From Granulosicoccus sp045106195 (GTDB lineage Bacteria > Pseudomonadota > Gammaproteobacteria > Granulosicoccales > Granulosicoccaceae): a stretch of 64,000 nt of DNA. A program made the position numbers and the translations under genes. This document shows positions 1 through 9,419 of the stretch, one piece after another; position 1 is the first letter of the stretch, and each line of letters starts with the position of its first letter. The notes below the pieces were generated by a model. That model did not search any database, was not told the origin of the DNA, and was given only the letters and a program-made list of their open reading frames with translations. Location: NCBI GenBank assembly GCA_045106195.1, contig JBGCEH010000009.1, forward strand, positions 1-64,000, given 5' to 3'.

Positions 1-1003
1 GTGTCTCTCCCCGACGCAGGCTGAACGAAACATCTTCTACAGCGTGCACCTGACCTCGCACCCGTCCAAGCCAGCCACCGCGCACCGGAAATCGGGTCGA
101 CAGATTCTTAACTTCCAGGATTACCTCGCCTCGAGTATCCGGTTCGTCGTTTTGTGTCTGCTCCGCCGCCTCGCCGGATTGAAACCGTCGCGGCAGATCA
201 GTGCTGGACAATGAACCCAATCGCGGTACAGCTGCCAGCAGCTTGCGGGTGTAGCTATGTTCAGGGTGCGCAAACAAAGATTCCGCGGTGCCTTCCTCTA
301 CCTTGTCGCCAGTGAGCATAACCACCACGCGATCAGCAATCTCGGCAACCACCCCCATATCATGGGTGATGAACATGACTGCCATGCCAACATCACTTTG
401 CAGTTCGCGGATGAGCTCGAGAATCTGAGCCTGTATGGTGACATCTAGTGCGGTGGTCGGTTCATCGGCTATCAGCAGTCTTGGCTGACAGGCTAGTGCA
501 ATGGCTATCATGATGCGCTGACGCATGCCACCAGAGAAGGTATGTGGAAACTCATGCAGCCGGCTCTTCGCATCGGCTATGCGTACCAGATCAAACAGGC
601 GCAGGGTTTCTGCCAGCGCTGTACTTGCATCCATACCACGGTGTCGTTGCAGGACTTCAGCAACCTGGAAGCCAACGGTGAGCACCGGGTTCAGACTGGT
701 CATCGGTTCCTGGAATATCATACCGATACTGCCGCCACGAATATCTCTCATGGCATGTTCGCTCAGGTCGAGCAAGCTGGTGCCCTCAAGCTCTATACGC
801 CCTTCTATGCGCCCTGTTGCCTCAGCCACTAGCCGCATGATAGATAATGCGGTTACCGACTTGCCCGATCCGGATTCGCCCACAACAGCCACGGTTTCTC
901 GTGGCTGGATCTGGAAGCTTAAATCCCGGACAACCGGCATCCATCGACCATCCACTCTAAAGGATGTAGTCAAACCAGAGACGCTGAGGATGGGGCTTGT
1001 CAT
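1..1003 (-). CDS. Fused OppD-OppF type ABC ATPase (3' end outside window)
   Basis: This is the ATPase of a peptide/opine-type (Opp/Dpp, GsiA-like) ABC importer and acts on the cytoplasmic face of the permeases encoded upstream. I translated 334 codons by hand; no stop occurs before the window edge. The first domain has Walker A GESGSGKS near residue 40, signature FSGGMRQR near 160 and Walker B LLIADEPT near 180. After an acidic linker (about residues 265-290) a second ABC domain begins (ILEVKNLSTRFPVR), so the gene is a DppD-DppF fusion rather than two genes. The ATG at 1003 lies one base after the stop of the permease gene and has a GAGAGGAGAGGA ribosome site. Alternative: a single ATPase with an unusual tail, which the second domain start makes unlikely. 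Confidence 0.9.
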   Translation of the reverse strand, partial: MTSPILSVSGLTTSFRVDGRWMPVVRDLSFQIQPRETVAVVGESGSGKSVTALSIMRLVAEATGRIEGRIELEGTSLLDLSEHAMRDIRGGSIGMIFQEPMTSLNPVLTVGFQVAEVLQRHRGMDASTALAETLRLFDLVRIADAKSRLHEFPHTFSGGMRQRIMIAIALACQPRLLIADEPTTALDVTIQAQILELIRELQSDVGMAVMFITHDMGVVAEIADRVVVMLTGDKVEEGTAESLFAHPEHSYTRKLLAAVPRLGSLSSTDLPRRFQSGEAAEQTQNDEPDTRGEVILEVKNLSTRFPVRGGWLGRVRGQVHAVEDVSFSLRRGET

Positions 1004-1004
1004 T

Positions 1005-1922
1005 TCATTCCTCTCCTCTCAAACGAGGGTCGATGGCATCGCGCAAACCATCACCGAGCAGGTTCAACGCAAACACCACAATCAGAATGGCAATGGATGG
1101 AAAGAAGGCCAGCCAGAAATTATCAAGAATGTTCTCAAAGCCTTCGCGTATCATGCCGCCCCACGTCGCTGTAGGCGGACTGACACCCAGCCCTATAAAG
1201 GCCAGTGATGCCTCCACTCGTATAGCTGTGGCCATCCACAAGGACCCCATCACCAATACTTCCGGCAGGATATTTGGCAGGATGTGCCCGCCCATCAGGC
1301 GAAGATGTGAATAACCCAGCGCACGCCCAGCTTCAATAAACTCGCGTTCCTTGACCACTATGGTGGGTGCACGCGCTATACGCGCAAAAGGTGGAATCGC
1401 TGTGAGCGCTATTGCAATGATAAGGTTTGAAACACTGGGCCCTAACATGGCTACGATGATCAGGCCAAGAATCAGAGATGGGAACGCCAGCAGCACATCC
1501 ATGGTTTGCATCACGATAATGTCGATACGCCCACCAAAATAACCGGCAAGTAAACCTATTGTGGTACCAACTAACAAGGCTATGGTGATCGACACCAAAC
1601 CAATCATTAACGAGATGCGAGCCCCATACAGGATGCGGCTGAACACATCCCGTCCATAGGCATCCGTGCCCATCCAGAATTCTGCTGAAGGGCCTTTCAA
1701 ACGTTTCAGTATGTTTTGATCGAGCGGATCATGAGGCGCTATCCAAGGCGCCAACAGTGCCAATGCGCACACGAACGCAAACAGGCCCAATCCTATCCAG
1801 GAAGTCTTGTTGGTATTAAAGGCATTGATCAGTCCAGCGAACAGTGCCTTGAGGGTCACCGTGTAATATGCGCCTGGAGTCGTTGGAACAGCCGGGCTAC
1901 CCGCAAGCTTGTCAGTACTCAC
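1005..1922 (-). CDS. Opp/Dpp-type ABC permease, DppC-like
   Basis: Inner-membrane permease of a peptide/opine-type importer, 305 residues, normal for DppC/OppC. A hydrophilic N-terminus of about 40 residues is followed by a first TM segment (WIGLGLFAFVCALALLAPWI), the DppC-type periplasmic segment (FWMGTDAYGRDVFSRILYGARISL) described here by its conserved GTDxxGRDVFSR core, and five further TM segments. The EAA loop (EREFIEAGRALGYSHLRLM) that docks on the ATPase lies near residues 190-210. The start is GTG at 1922 and overlaps the TGA of the preceding permease gene by four bases (GTGA), so the two are translationally coupled. The substrate cannot be read from the permease. Confidence 0.93.
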   Translation of the reverse strand: MSTDKLAGSPAVPTTPGAYYTVTLKALFAGLINAFNTNKTSWIGLGLFAFVCALALLAPWIAPHDPLDQNILKRLKGPSAEFWMGTDAYGRDVFSRILYGARISLMIGLVSITIALLVGTTIGLLAGYFGGRIDIIVMQTMDVLLAFPSLILGLIIVAMLGPSVSNLIIAIALTAIPPFARIARAPTIVVKEREFIEAGRALGYSHLRLMGGHILPNILPEVLVMGSLWMATAIRVEASLAFIGLGVSPPTATWGGMIREGFENILDNFWLAFFPSIAILIVVFALNLLGDGLRDAIDPRLRGEE

Positions 1923-2860
1923 GAGTATTTGATCCTCGGATCAATCAGACCATACGTCAGATCGGTCAGCAGATTGACTACCACGACCATCAATGTGTAA
2001 ATCACCATCATGCCCTGCAACATGGTGTAATCACGTTGATTGAGCGCACCGACGATAAGCCTGCCCAGGCCCGGGCGATTGAACACAATCTCTGTCAGTA
2101 CCGAATTGCCAATCAGTATGCCCAGGTAGAGTCCAACGACGGTAACCACCGGGATCATCGTATTGCGCAGGCAATGCCGCCAGATGATAGAGCTAAAGGC
2201 AATGCCCTTGGCCTTGGCCGTGCGTACGTAGTCTTGCCCAAGTACTTCAAGCATAGCCGAACGAGATACCCGAGTAATATAGGCAGCCATTATCAAACCG
2301 AGATTAGTGGCTGGCAACGCCAGATCAGTCAAGCGCTCACCGATGGTTGTACCCTGCCCGGTACTCATCACCGGAAACCACCGCAACGATATGGCGAATG
2401 CAAACAACAACAACACGGCCGAAACGAAGGCTGGGAACGACAGGCCTAATAGTGATATCAGACGAATGACATAGTCTGGGATGGAGTTGCGCTTTATGGC
2501 AGACCATACACCCAGAGGTATGCCAATCATGGCCCCTAACAACAATGCCGCAACCGTCAGCTCAATGGTAGCGGGAAGCACGTTGAGGATTTCCTGAATA
2601 ACAGGACGACCTGATACCAGTGAGGTGCCCCAGTCGCCCACCAGTACACCTTGCATGAATTCGAAGTACTGGAAAATCAGCGGTTGATCCAATCCTAACC
2701 GTGCCCGCATGGTGTCGATTGCCTGCTGACTGGCTTGGTCACCCAGTATCACCATGGCAGGATCTCCCGGCAAAATACGCACGAGAAAGAACACGATCGT
2801 CAGCACAGCCAGCAGTGTGATGCAGGCAAAGCCCAATCGTTTGAGAATGAACCCACTCAT
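1919..2860 (-). CDS. Opp/Dpp-type ABC permease, DppB-like
   Basis: Inner-membrane permease partner of the DppC-like protein, 313 residues, the usual DppB length. The N-terminus shows the family hallmark: first TM helix followed by RILPGDPAMVILGD, then six TM segments. The cytoplasmic docking loop (LGQDYVRTAKAKGI) is near residues 205-220. It is third in the transporter gene order (binding protein, DppB, DppC, ATPase) on the minus strand, 75 bases after the binding-protein gene. That gap holds an inverted repeat. Together with its neighbours it forms a complete importer, probably for a peptide, opine or amino-acid derivative given the oxidoreductases upstream (inference). Confidence 0.93.
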   Translation of the reverse strand: MSGFILKRLGFACITLLAVLTIVFFLVRILPGDPAMVILGDQASQQAIDTMRARLGLDQPLIFQYFEFMQGVLVGDWGTSLVSGRPVIQEILNVLPATIELTVAALLLGAMIGIPLGVWSAIKRNSIPDYVIRLISLLGLSFPAFVSAVLLLFAFAISLRWFPVMSTGQGTTIGERLTDLALPATNLGLIMAAYITRVSRSAMLEVLGQDYVRTAKAKGIAFSSIIWRHCLRNTMIPVVTVVGLYLGILIGNSVLTEIVFNRPGLGRLIVGALNQRDYTMLQGMMVIYTLMVVVVNLLTDLTYGLIDPRIKYS

Positions 2861-2903
2861 GCGCGGCGCCTGCTGATTATCACAAGATCACTGATACAAA
2901 CGA

Positions 2904-2926
2904 CCGGATACCCCATGAGCATCCGG
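2904..2926 (-). promoter_or_regulatory. Intra-operon hairpin between binding-protein and permease genes
   Basis: Perfect 6-bp arms CCGGAT (2904-2909) and ATCCGG (2921-2926) with an 11-base loop, just downstream of the binding-protein stop codon. No T-run follows on the minus strand. Hairpins here are common in ABC importer operons, where they stabilise the abundant binding-protein mRNA or dampen permease expression; that role is inferred. Confidence 0.4.
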
Positions 2927-2935
2927 CCGCATTGT

Positions 2936-4492
2936 TTACTTGATGAACATTGAGGTTTCGGTGATAGCGGGACTCAAGTTCAATGAACCTTCCATCTCGT
3001 AGCCTAGATCCAGAGTATCCTTCCAAGCCCACAATTGAAGATTCTGATAGACGGGCACTGCACAAACGGCGTCACTGATTTTCTGTTGAGCCTGTGCCCA
3101 CAGCATGGCTTGCTTGGCCGTATCGGGTTCGCTACGAGCCGCTTCAATTTCTGCATCCGCAACATCGCAATGACTAAAGTTGGTGACTGCCGTTGGCTTG
3201 CCAACAATGGAATCGGAATGAAAAAACTGAGTCAGGTAGGTGTCCGCGACTGGAAAACGTGCGGCTGAATAATGAACAACCTGGCTCTGATCTGCCCGAA
3301 TCTGCTCATGGAAGGTTGCGTGCTCAACGAGTTCGATTTCCATGTTGATATTGGCATCACGCAGCAATGATTGAATCGCCTCCATGGTGCTGAGCATACC
3401 CGGCAAAGTGGTATGAATGGCCTTTATGGTCACACCGTCCGGATAGCCTGCTTCGGCAAGTAGTGCTTTGGCCTTGTTAACGTCGAACTCATACTTGGTG
3501 ACATCACTCGTATGGCCCATATAGCCTTCGGGAACCACTGAGGTAGCCGGTAAAGTCACATCGGGCCCTTTGAACGCTATCATTGTTTCACGATCAATAG
3601 CATGGGCAAACGCTTGGCGAACGAGGATATTGTCCAGTGGTGGAGATGTGGTGTTCAATGATAATTGTGACATTTCACCGGGTCGCATGACCGCTACCGT
3701 GGTACCCGGCAATTTGGAGATACGCTCCACCCAGGTTTGATCCTGGCGCCCGTATATCATGTCAATTTCACCGGTCTCAAAAGCCAGATCACGGCTGGCA
3801 TCGGAAGGAATATAGCGGAAGAAGATCTCTTTGATAGCCGGAGCGCCACGATAGTAATTCTCGTTGGCAACCAGCTTTACATACTGCTGAGGCTGGTATT
3901 CTGCAAACGCAAAAGGGCCAGTACCAATCGGTGTGCGGGCGTAGTCCTCGCCCAGACTCTCCACGGCATCCTGACAAACGATGTTGCCGCCATGATAAGG
4001 CACCAGAGATCCCAACAGACTGGGTACCGTTTGAGACAAGGTGATAGTCACTTCGTAGTCACCGGTCGCTTCCACGCTTTCAAACGCGGCATAGTCAGCA
4101 GCGAAACCCGATGTGTCAGCATTAGCCGATCGGTTCAGTGAGAACACAACATCGCCGGCGTCCAGCTTGCCATAGTCACCATGGCACATGACATCATCAC
4201 GCAAGGTGAACACCCACGTCAGACCATCATCCGATGTTGTCCAGCTGCTGGCAATATCCGGTTCGATGAACTCAGGGCTGGCTTTGCCGGGCTGGATACG
4301 AACCAGACCACTGAACATCCAGTGAAGCAATCCCTTGTCAGGCGTGGTTGTAGCGATGTGCGGATCAAGCTTGCCCGCATCGGCACTGGCCATGCCGATA
4401 TTCAGGGTGGTCTGCGCTGCCCAGCTCACGTTGGAAGTGGTGGCAGCGATGAAGCACGCCGATACCAGCAAAGGGCGAATAGGGTTTCTCAT
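2936..4492 (-). CDS. Periplasmic substrate-binding protein, SBP_bac_5 (DppA/OppA-like)
   Basis: Periplasmic receptor of the Opp/Dpp-type importer, 518 residues from the chosen start, typical for the family. The chosen start (ATG at 4492, MRNPIRPLLV) has a GAGGAGAAATTGCC ribosome site and opens a Sec signal peptide ending near SWAAQ. A longer upstream in-frame ATG (4543) would bury the signal peptide and is disfavoured. Family features include an early LDPHIATTTPDKGLLHWMFSGL segment, WTFTLRDDVMCHGD and an internal LLAEAGYPDGV motif. The gene lies first in the transporter block, after an FAD oxidoreductase and an SDR on the same strand. An opine, amino-acid or dipeptide substrate is a guess from those neighbours. 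Confidence 0.93.
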   Translation of the reverse strand: MRNPIRPLLVSACFIAATTSNVSWAAQTTLNIGMASADAGKLDPHIATTTPDKGLLHWMFSGLVRIQPGKASPEFIEPDIASSWTTSDDGLTWVFTLRDDVMCHGDYGKLDAGDVVFSLNRSANADTSGFAADYAAFESVEATGDYEVTITLSQTVPSLLGSLVPYHGGNIVCQDAVESLGEDYARTPIGTGPFAFAEYQPQQYVKLVANENYYRGAPAIKEIFFRYIPSDASRDLAFETGEIDMIYGRQDQTWVERISKLPGTTVAVMRPGEMSQLSLNTTSPPLDNILVRQAFAHAIDRETMIAFKGPDVTLPATSVVPEGYMGHTSDVTKYEFDVNKAKALLAEAGYPDGVTIKAIHTTLPGMLSTMEAIQSLLRDANINMEIELVEHATFHEQIRADQSQVVHYSAARFPVADTYLTQFFHSDSIVGKPTAVTNFSHCDVADAEIEAARSEPDTAKQAMLWAQAQQKISDAVCAVPVYQNLQLWAWKDTLDLGYEMEGSLNLSPAITETSMFIK

Positions 4493-4555
4493 GGCAATTT
4501 CTCCTCGTTGATGTAACAGGAACATATGACCTTCTTGGATCATACATTTAGTATT

Positions 4556-4574
4556 ACGGGAAAGCCAATCCCGT
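4556..4574 (-). promoter_or_regulatory. Hairpin between SDR and binding-protein genes
   Basis: Inverted repeat ACGGGA (4556-4561) / TCCCGT (4569-4574), 7-base loop, in the 114-base gap between the SDR stop and the binding-protein start. There is no U-tract, so an RNA-processing or stability element is likelier than a terminator. A separate promoter for the transporter genes could also lie here. Confidence 0.35.
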
Positions 4575-4606
4575 TTATCTCATACAGAAAATGAGAATAA
4601 ACCGGA

Positions 4607-5320
4607 TTAAAGCGTGTCCTCCAATCGGCAATTCACCAGTAATTCTGCAACGGACGCTGTATTCGGTAAAGCGATGACCATGGCAGTCATTTCGGCCAGG
4701 TCGACCGGATTGATCATTTCTTCTCGAGTAATTTTAGTGACCTCTGCTGTCAAATCTGTTGCTACGAAACTGGGGCATAGTGCGGTTGCGCGTACACCGT
4801 CGTCCCAGCCCAGCCGACGTGTACCGTGTGTGAGTGCCATAACGGCAAACTTTGACAGGTTGTAGGCTGCGTTGTCGTTACGAACCCGCTTGCCGGAAAG
4901 TGATCCAATGTTGACGATACGACCTTGCCTGGAAGCTTTCAGCGCCGGTAAGCAGGCACGCGTGAGAAAAAGAGGACCTTTGACGTTAATGGCCCACAAG
5001 GCATCAAGCTCAGCTTCATCCCCCGCATCAATGCGAAATGTGTTGCCGGTACCCGCGTTGTTAACCAAAGCATCGATGCGCCCGAAGCGCTCTAGTGTTA
5101 TGCCGACCCAGTGAGCGTGAGTTTGACGATCGGCAGCATCGTAACGGGCAAGTAGCACACGCTCTTCACCCAGATGAGCCAGAGCCTCTTTTAGTGCATC
5201 AACATCTCGTGCACCGGCACTGACTGTATAGCCTTTTTGGTGCAGACAGATCGCAATGGCGCGACCGATACCGCGATTGGCGCCGGAGACCAGTACCACT
5301 CTACCTTGAGGATCGATCAT
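4607..5320 (-). CDS. Short-chain dehydrogenase/reductase
   Basis: Cytosolic NAD(P)-dependent SDR of the classical type, 237 residues. The Rossmann glycine motif reads SGANRGIG (TGxxxGIG variant with Ser, residues 13-20). NNAG follows near residue 88, the catalytic Ser lies in NIGSLSG and the catalytic pair is YNLSK (YxxxK). ARDVD after strand 2 has no basic residue at the usual NADPH position, so cofactor preference is open. The last 30 residues are atypical (TASVAELLVNCRLEDTL) and lack the common C-terminal substrate loop. It lies 162 bases from the FAD oxidoreductase and 114 bases before the importer genes on the same strand, which suggests a role in processing the imported compound (inference). 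Confidence 0.9.
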   Translation of the reverse strand: MIDPQGRVVLVSGANRGIGRAIAICLHQKGYTVSAGARDVDALKEALAHLGEERVLLARYDAADRQTHAHWVGITLERFGRIDALVNNAGTGNTFRIDAGDEAELDALWAINVKGPLFLTRACLPALKASRQGRIVNIGSLSGKRVRNDNAAYNLSKFAVMALTHGTRRLGWDDGVRATALCPSFVATDLTAEVTKITREEMINPVDLAEMTAMVIALPNTASVAELLVNCRLEDTL

Positions 5321-5482
5321 GCTACCAGCGTACTCCCATGTTGTCTTAACCGATCAACCGCAAATGCATTGACCGGACAGGTTAACCCTACGCCCTTGTG
5401 CAATATCTGCCACCAAAGGGCCAACCACCAGTACCGATAACCGCAATATCGACCGGCGTCGAATGCTGTGCGCTAGTGTTGT

Positions 5483-6664
5483 TCAACCGTGCAACGCCGG
5501 GTTGGTTTGTTGTTTATTGCCTTGGACATTGCCAATAAATCGATCATATGCAAAATCCGAGATGGGCAGCCGTGTTGTTTTCTGCAAGGCTAATTCTGCA
5601 ATCGTTTCACCCACAGCAGGCCCTATACCGAAACCGTGACCTGAAAAACCGGCAGCAACAATGATCCCGTCAATACCTGGCAGATTATCGATAACAGGCA
5701 AATTGTCGGGCGTCATATCAAGCAATCCGCCCCATACTCGTGCGATGGGCACCTCCACTGCCGCTGGCAAAACCCGCGAAATTTTAGACTGCGTTGTCTT
5801 TATAGTTTCAGTCGTTGTGCTTATTCGTGGCAGACCATCCACCTCCTCCGGTTCGTGGTCTGTGATTTCTGCGCCACTGGTCATTCGCAAGCAGCCGTCA
5901 GCTTGTTGCCGGAACGCCAGATCAGCATTGGCAACCCCTAGTACAGGCCCCAACAGCATAGAAGTGGGTTCGCTTTGCAAAACAGTCACTAATGCTTTTT
6001 TAATGGGTAGTGGCAGAGCCAAGGGTTCCAGAAGATCATTGGTCTGTACGCCTGTGGCCAAGATACAGAGACCCGCATGCAGGATTCCGGCACTGGTGTT
6101 TAGTGAATGAAAGCGCCCTGCCCGTATGTTGACCTGATGAGCGGCGGTACCGGTCAGGAATCTGACCCCTGAACGTTCTGCTGCCAGACGATAGGCAGCA
6201 CTGGTTGCCAGAGGATCTGCCTGGCCATCAGTGCGGCAATACGCGGCACACGATAGCGTATCGCTCAAGACTGGAAATTGACTTTGCAGCTCAGCAGCCT
6301 CAAGTAGTTCAATGTCCAGTCCGGTTTCACGCTGATCGTTCACAAGTTGTCGGATAATTCTCGCTTCGGCTGTGTTGCGCGCAAGTCTCAGATTGCCCGT
6401 CTGGCGGTAGCCGGTGGGTGAGTCCAGGCGCTCGTCAAGGGTGTGCCAAATAGACACTGCCTGCTTTGCCAGAGCAAGTTCAGCAGGGTCGCGGCCTGAT
6501 TGTCGAACCCCTGCCAGTGTCCAGCCTGATGCCATGGCAGCAGGACGGTAGCGCTCGATAACAGTGACGGTAACGCCTTTTTCAGCCAGCGCCAACGCAC
6601 TGGCAACACCCGTTATGCCTGCACCGACAATAAGCGCATCGCTGCTATACGACTTGGCAATCAT
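5483..6664 (-). CDS. FAD-dependent amino-acid/opine oxidoreductase, DadA-like
   Basis: Flavoprotein of the D-amino-acid oxidase/DAO family, 393 residues, predicted cytosolic or membrane-peripheral. The N-terminal dinucleotide-binding motif is VGAGITG (residues 13-19), followed by VIERY at the end of strand 2. The C-terminal FAD signature is GGLLDMTPDNLPVID with GFSGHGFGIGPAVG. These fit sarcosine, D-amino-acid and opine dehydrogenases. Start ATG at 6664 (MIAKSYSSDALIVGAG) places the FAD motif at the usual distance from the N-terminus. It is the promoter-proximal gene of the minus-strand importer block, so oxidation of the imported amine is a reasonable role. Exact substrate unknown. Confidence 0.88.
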   Translation of the reverse strand: MIAKSYSSDALIVGAGITGVASALALAEKGVTVTVIERYRPAAMASGWTLAGVRQSGRDPAELALAKQAVSIWHTLDERLDSPTGYRQTGNLRLARNTAEARIIRQLVNDQRETGLDIELLEAAELQSQFPVLSDTLSCAAYCRTDGQADPLATSAAYRLAAERSGVRFLTGTAAHQVNIRAGRFHSLNTSAGILHAGLCILATGVQTNDLLEPLALPLPIKKALVTVLQSEPTSMLLGPVLGVANADLAFRQQADGCLRMTSGAEITDHEPEEVDGLPRISTTTETIKTTQSKISRVLPAAVEVPIARVWGGLLDMTPDNLPVIDNLPGIDGIIVAAGFSGHGFGIGPAVGETIAELALQKTTRLPISDFAYDRFIGNVQGNKQQTNPALHG

Positions 6665-6917
6665 CAGGGGCTTGTAGGTTTGGCAACGTGATTGGTAAAC
6701 AGAGGCATATCCGGAAGACTACCTTTCAAGCAGTGCGCAGTGCAAGCGATTACCAAAGCAGTCACTTGGCATTTTAAGAACAGAACACCTGTGCAATCCA
6801 ACAAACAAAACTGAAAGCTGGAATTATCCGGGGTGGTTGTCGCGATTGCCGGAAAACATCGATTGACCAACGCTATCAGCCGGTTTCATAGGATATGACG
6901 CAACCCTACTATTAGGT

Positions 6918-7532
6918 TCAGCTGGCAGCCGGCTCAGAAACGCCGAGGCGTATTGCAAGCACCGCTGTCCAGATCAGCAGGATAACGCCAACAGAGCGCT
7001 GGTATGCCCCAATCCAGTCTGGATCCAAGGCAAAAAAAATGGGTGCCAATATGCTCCATAGAAGTAGGCAGACCAGTGTCAGAAAAGCCGTAGAGCGATG
7101 GCTTCGCCACAATGCACCAGCCACGCTGGTCATGGCAAAGCCAACACCACCACCGAGAAGCCATAGCGGCCCGGCGGAGGCTGAATTAGCTTCTGTTGGC
7201 GAAACCGACGCAAAATGACCGGGTAGCCAAAAGATCAGCAGAGCGTTGATCAACAGAAAGAACTGCGCCCCTCGTGTGAATCGACCGGCTCCCGGCCGAT
7301 TCAGAAGAAGAACAAGCCCAACATGTCCAAGGGCAAACAGCCATAATCCGTACCTGAACCAGGCGGTATCATCAGTCCATGCTAACGCACTGATTGGACT
7401 GGAGACCGGGTTGAGACCGCTGGTAAGTAGTGTTACGAGGTGAGTCGTGATAGCCGCCGCACAGCCAAACAGCACAAGAGTTACGGCAAAGGATCGAAAA
7501 GCGGTCATGGCAGAGGGGGGTTGTGGATTCAT
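6918..7532 (-). CDS. Multi-pass membrane protein, DUF998-like
   Basis: Integral membrane protein of 204 residues with about six hydrophobic segments (near residues 12-32, 60-78, 88-106, 122-142, 150-168, 178-196). The motif NPVSSPISALAW after the first TM helix and the overall six-helix plan resemble the DUF998 family, whose function is unknown. It is divergent from the MFS gene at 7733, with a 200-base region between them, and is separated by about 250 bases from the FAD oxidoreductase gene, so it is probably its own unit. Assignment rests on topology and the short motif only. Confidence 0.7.
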   Translation of the reverse strand: MNPQPPSAMTAFRSFAVTLVLFGCAAAITTHLVTLLTSGLNPVSSPISALAWTDDTAWFRYGLWLFALGHVGLVLLLNRPGAGRFTRGAQFFLLINALLIFWLPGHFASVSPTEANSASAGPLWLLGGGVGFAMTSVAGALWRSHRSTAFLTLVCLLLWSILAPIFFALDPDWIGAYQRSVGVILLIWTAVLAIRLGVSEPAAS

Positions 7533-7732
7533 ACCTTGATCATCCGCCTTCCTGCCTCTATCGGCAAGCGTCCGGAACAGATCAGCAAGCTAAGCGATTA
7601 CCGATTGGCTGACGCAACATGGGACAAGGAATTAAATCGAATTGCCCTGTACTGCATAGACATCTGCGGGTAAAGTCGCCCTACAATGTTCTATTCGATG
7701 TACCCTCCAAGAAACGGATGTAGCGCCATTCC

Positions 7733-9007
7733 TTGAATACTCCCGAAAGCCGGTCTGGCGGACAAAGAGCGCTTTTTGCGTATTTGCTAGGAATGCTGTT
7801 CTTTGCTTATGCATTCATACAACGCGTAGCACCCAGTGTTGTTACTGATGAGCTGATGCGAGACTTCTCGGTGGGAGCGGCGAGTCTCGGCGTTCTCTCC
7901 GGTGCCTATTTCTACACCTACGCGGCTCTCCAGTTACCCGTTGGGTTGCTAACAGACCGTTACGGGCCACGCAAATTGATGGCGGCTGCCGCTCTGGGCT
8001 GCGCGCTGGCATCCGCAGGCTTTGCCAGTAGCGAAAGCCTGCTGGCGGCCGGTTTTTATCGTGCCCTGATTGGAGGAGCTGTTGCCTTTGGATTCGTGGG
8101 CACCCTGTCCATCATCGCGCAGTTTTTCAGTCCAGGCAGGTTTGCCCTACTCGCAGGCCTTGTGCAAACCATGGGAATGATTGGCGCAATAGCAGGACAA
8201 GCACCTTTGCGTGTGCTGGTAGAAAGTCGGGGTTGGCAGGAAACATTCTTATGGCTCATGCTTGCCGGGCTTGCGCTGGCCATACTGCTTTTTACAGTAG
8301 TGCCGCGCCAGAGTATAAAAGAGCGACAAAGTGCAAAACAGAATTTGTTATACAGCCTTCATCAGGTTGCTCGTAATCCTCAGTCGTGGCTGTGTGCAGG
8401 TATTGGCTTTGGCTTGGCAGCTCCGATGTTGAGCTTTTCCGGCCTTTGGGCTATCCCATGGCTGGAACTTAGCTACGAGCTTGATAAGAAACAGGCTGCG
8501 GGTCTGGTTTCACTGTTGTTTGTCGGATGGGGAGTCGGTTCGCCTCTGTGGGGTTGGCTGTCAGACCGAATGGGGATGCGAAATCCAGTGATCATTGGCG
8601 GCACTCTGATTGCACTTAGCGGTTTCATATTACTCGTTTATATCGGTGGATGGTCGCTGACTACGATTGGCATGCTGTTCACTGTGACGGGTTTGGGTGG
8701 ATCAGCAATGATCGTTATATTTGGTTCCGTTCGAGAGTCTAATCTGGTGTTAAACAGCGCGGCTGCGATGGGCCTTGTCAACATGTGCGTCGTTGGTTCC
8801 GGGGCCGTAACGCAACCGTTGATTGGTTGGCTACTGGAAATAACCTGGGACGGTACGCTGAGCAATGGTGTTCCTCTCTATGCAGTAGAAACCTACCAGA
8901 TAGCATTTATTGCATTGGTCGTATCCATGCTATTGGCACTGGTTTGCGCAATCTTCCTGCGAGAAACGAATTGCAGGAATATAAACACCGCCTTGATAAC
9001 GCGATAA
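7733..9007 (+). CDS. MFS transporter, 12 TM
   Basis: Inner-membrane secondary carrier of the major facilitator superfamily, 424 residues with 12 predicted TM helices. The MFS signature between helices 2 and 3 reads GLLTDRYGPRKLM, and the pseudo-repeat between helices 8 and 9 reads GWLSDRMGMRNPV. An N-terminal RVAPSV in helix 1 is common in the anion/organic-acid-type MFS group. The start is TTG at 7733; no in-frame ATG lies upstream and the first internal Met falls inside helix 1. Substrate unknown. The neighbours are a divergent DUF998-like gene and, after about 410 bases, a broken GlxA-type regulator. Confidence 0.88.
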   Translation: MNTPESRSGGQRALFAYLLGMLFFAYAFIQRVAPSVVTDELMRDFSVGAASLGVLSGAYFYTYAALQLPVGLLTDRYGPRKLMAAAALGCALASAGFASSESLLAAGFYRALIGGAVAFGFVGTLSIIAQFFSPGRFALLAGLVQTMGMIGAIAGQAPLRVLVESRGWQETFLWLMLAGLALAILLFTVVPRQSIKERQSAKQNLLYSLHQVARNPQSWLCAGIGFGLAAPMLSFSGLWAIPWLELSYELDKKQAAGLVSLLFVGWGVGSPLWGWLSDRMGMRNPVIIGGTLIALSGFILLVYIGGWSLTTIGMLFTVTGLGGSAMIVIFGSVRESNLVLNSAAAMGLVNMCVVGSGAVTQPLIGWLLEITWDGTLSNGVPLYAVETYQIAFIALVVSMLLALVCAIFLRETNCRNINTALITR

Positions 9008-9419
9008 AAAAGAGCTGGCAGATTGCAGTACTTCTGGCGGTATTAAGAGAGTTTTCACACACACGTAGACAGGAAGGTGCGGTTGATAGCGATGTACGCG
9101 GTGGCTTTGCCTTTTTAGCGGACATCAGAGTGGCGTAAGAGCTAAAGTTGCGCTTTTTTGGGTGCTTGGTCGCATATCACTTCGAACCTGACAAAGCCCC
9201 CGACCCGACACCTGCCATCCGAAACGTTTGGAAAACTGTCATCATTAGTCGGTTGCCCGAGTACCTATCGCGACTCAATTGCGTCACTGTTGAAACCCAT
9301 GTTTGAATACGAACTGACGTTAGGCTTTTTCTCGTAACTCGCTAACAGCCGTTACTGGTTTGTCCAAAAAGTGGGGTTATTAACTTTTACGAAACTTCCT
9401 TGCTCGATAGAATCAATCT
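9008..9419. other. Intergenic region without a gene
   Basis: About 410 bases between the MFS gene and the GlxA-type regulator. No open frame here looks protein-like, and I see no tRNA or clear terminator. It presumably contains the promoter of the regulator, but no convincing -35/-10 pair stands out. Confidence 0.5.

Noticed and set aside
1868..2449. Plus-strand frame of 193 codons over the permease genes
   Set aside because: Antisense to two well-supported permeases, with His/Gln-rich non-protein-like sequence.
6664..6870. 68-codon minus-strand frame upstream of the FAD oxidoreductase
   Set aside because: No ribosome site, Cys-rich random-looking sequence; more likely a promoter region.
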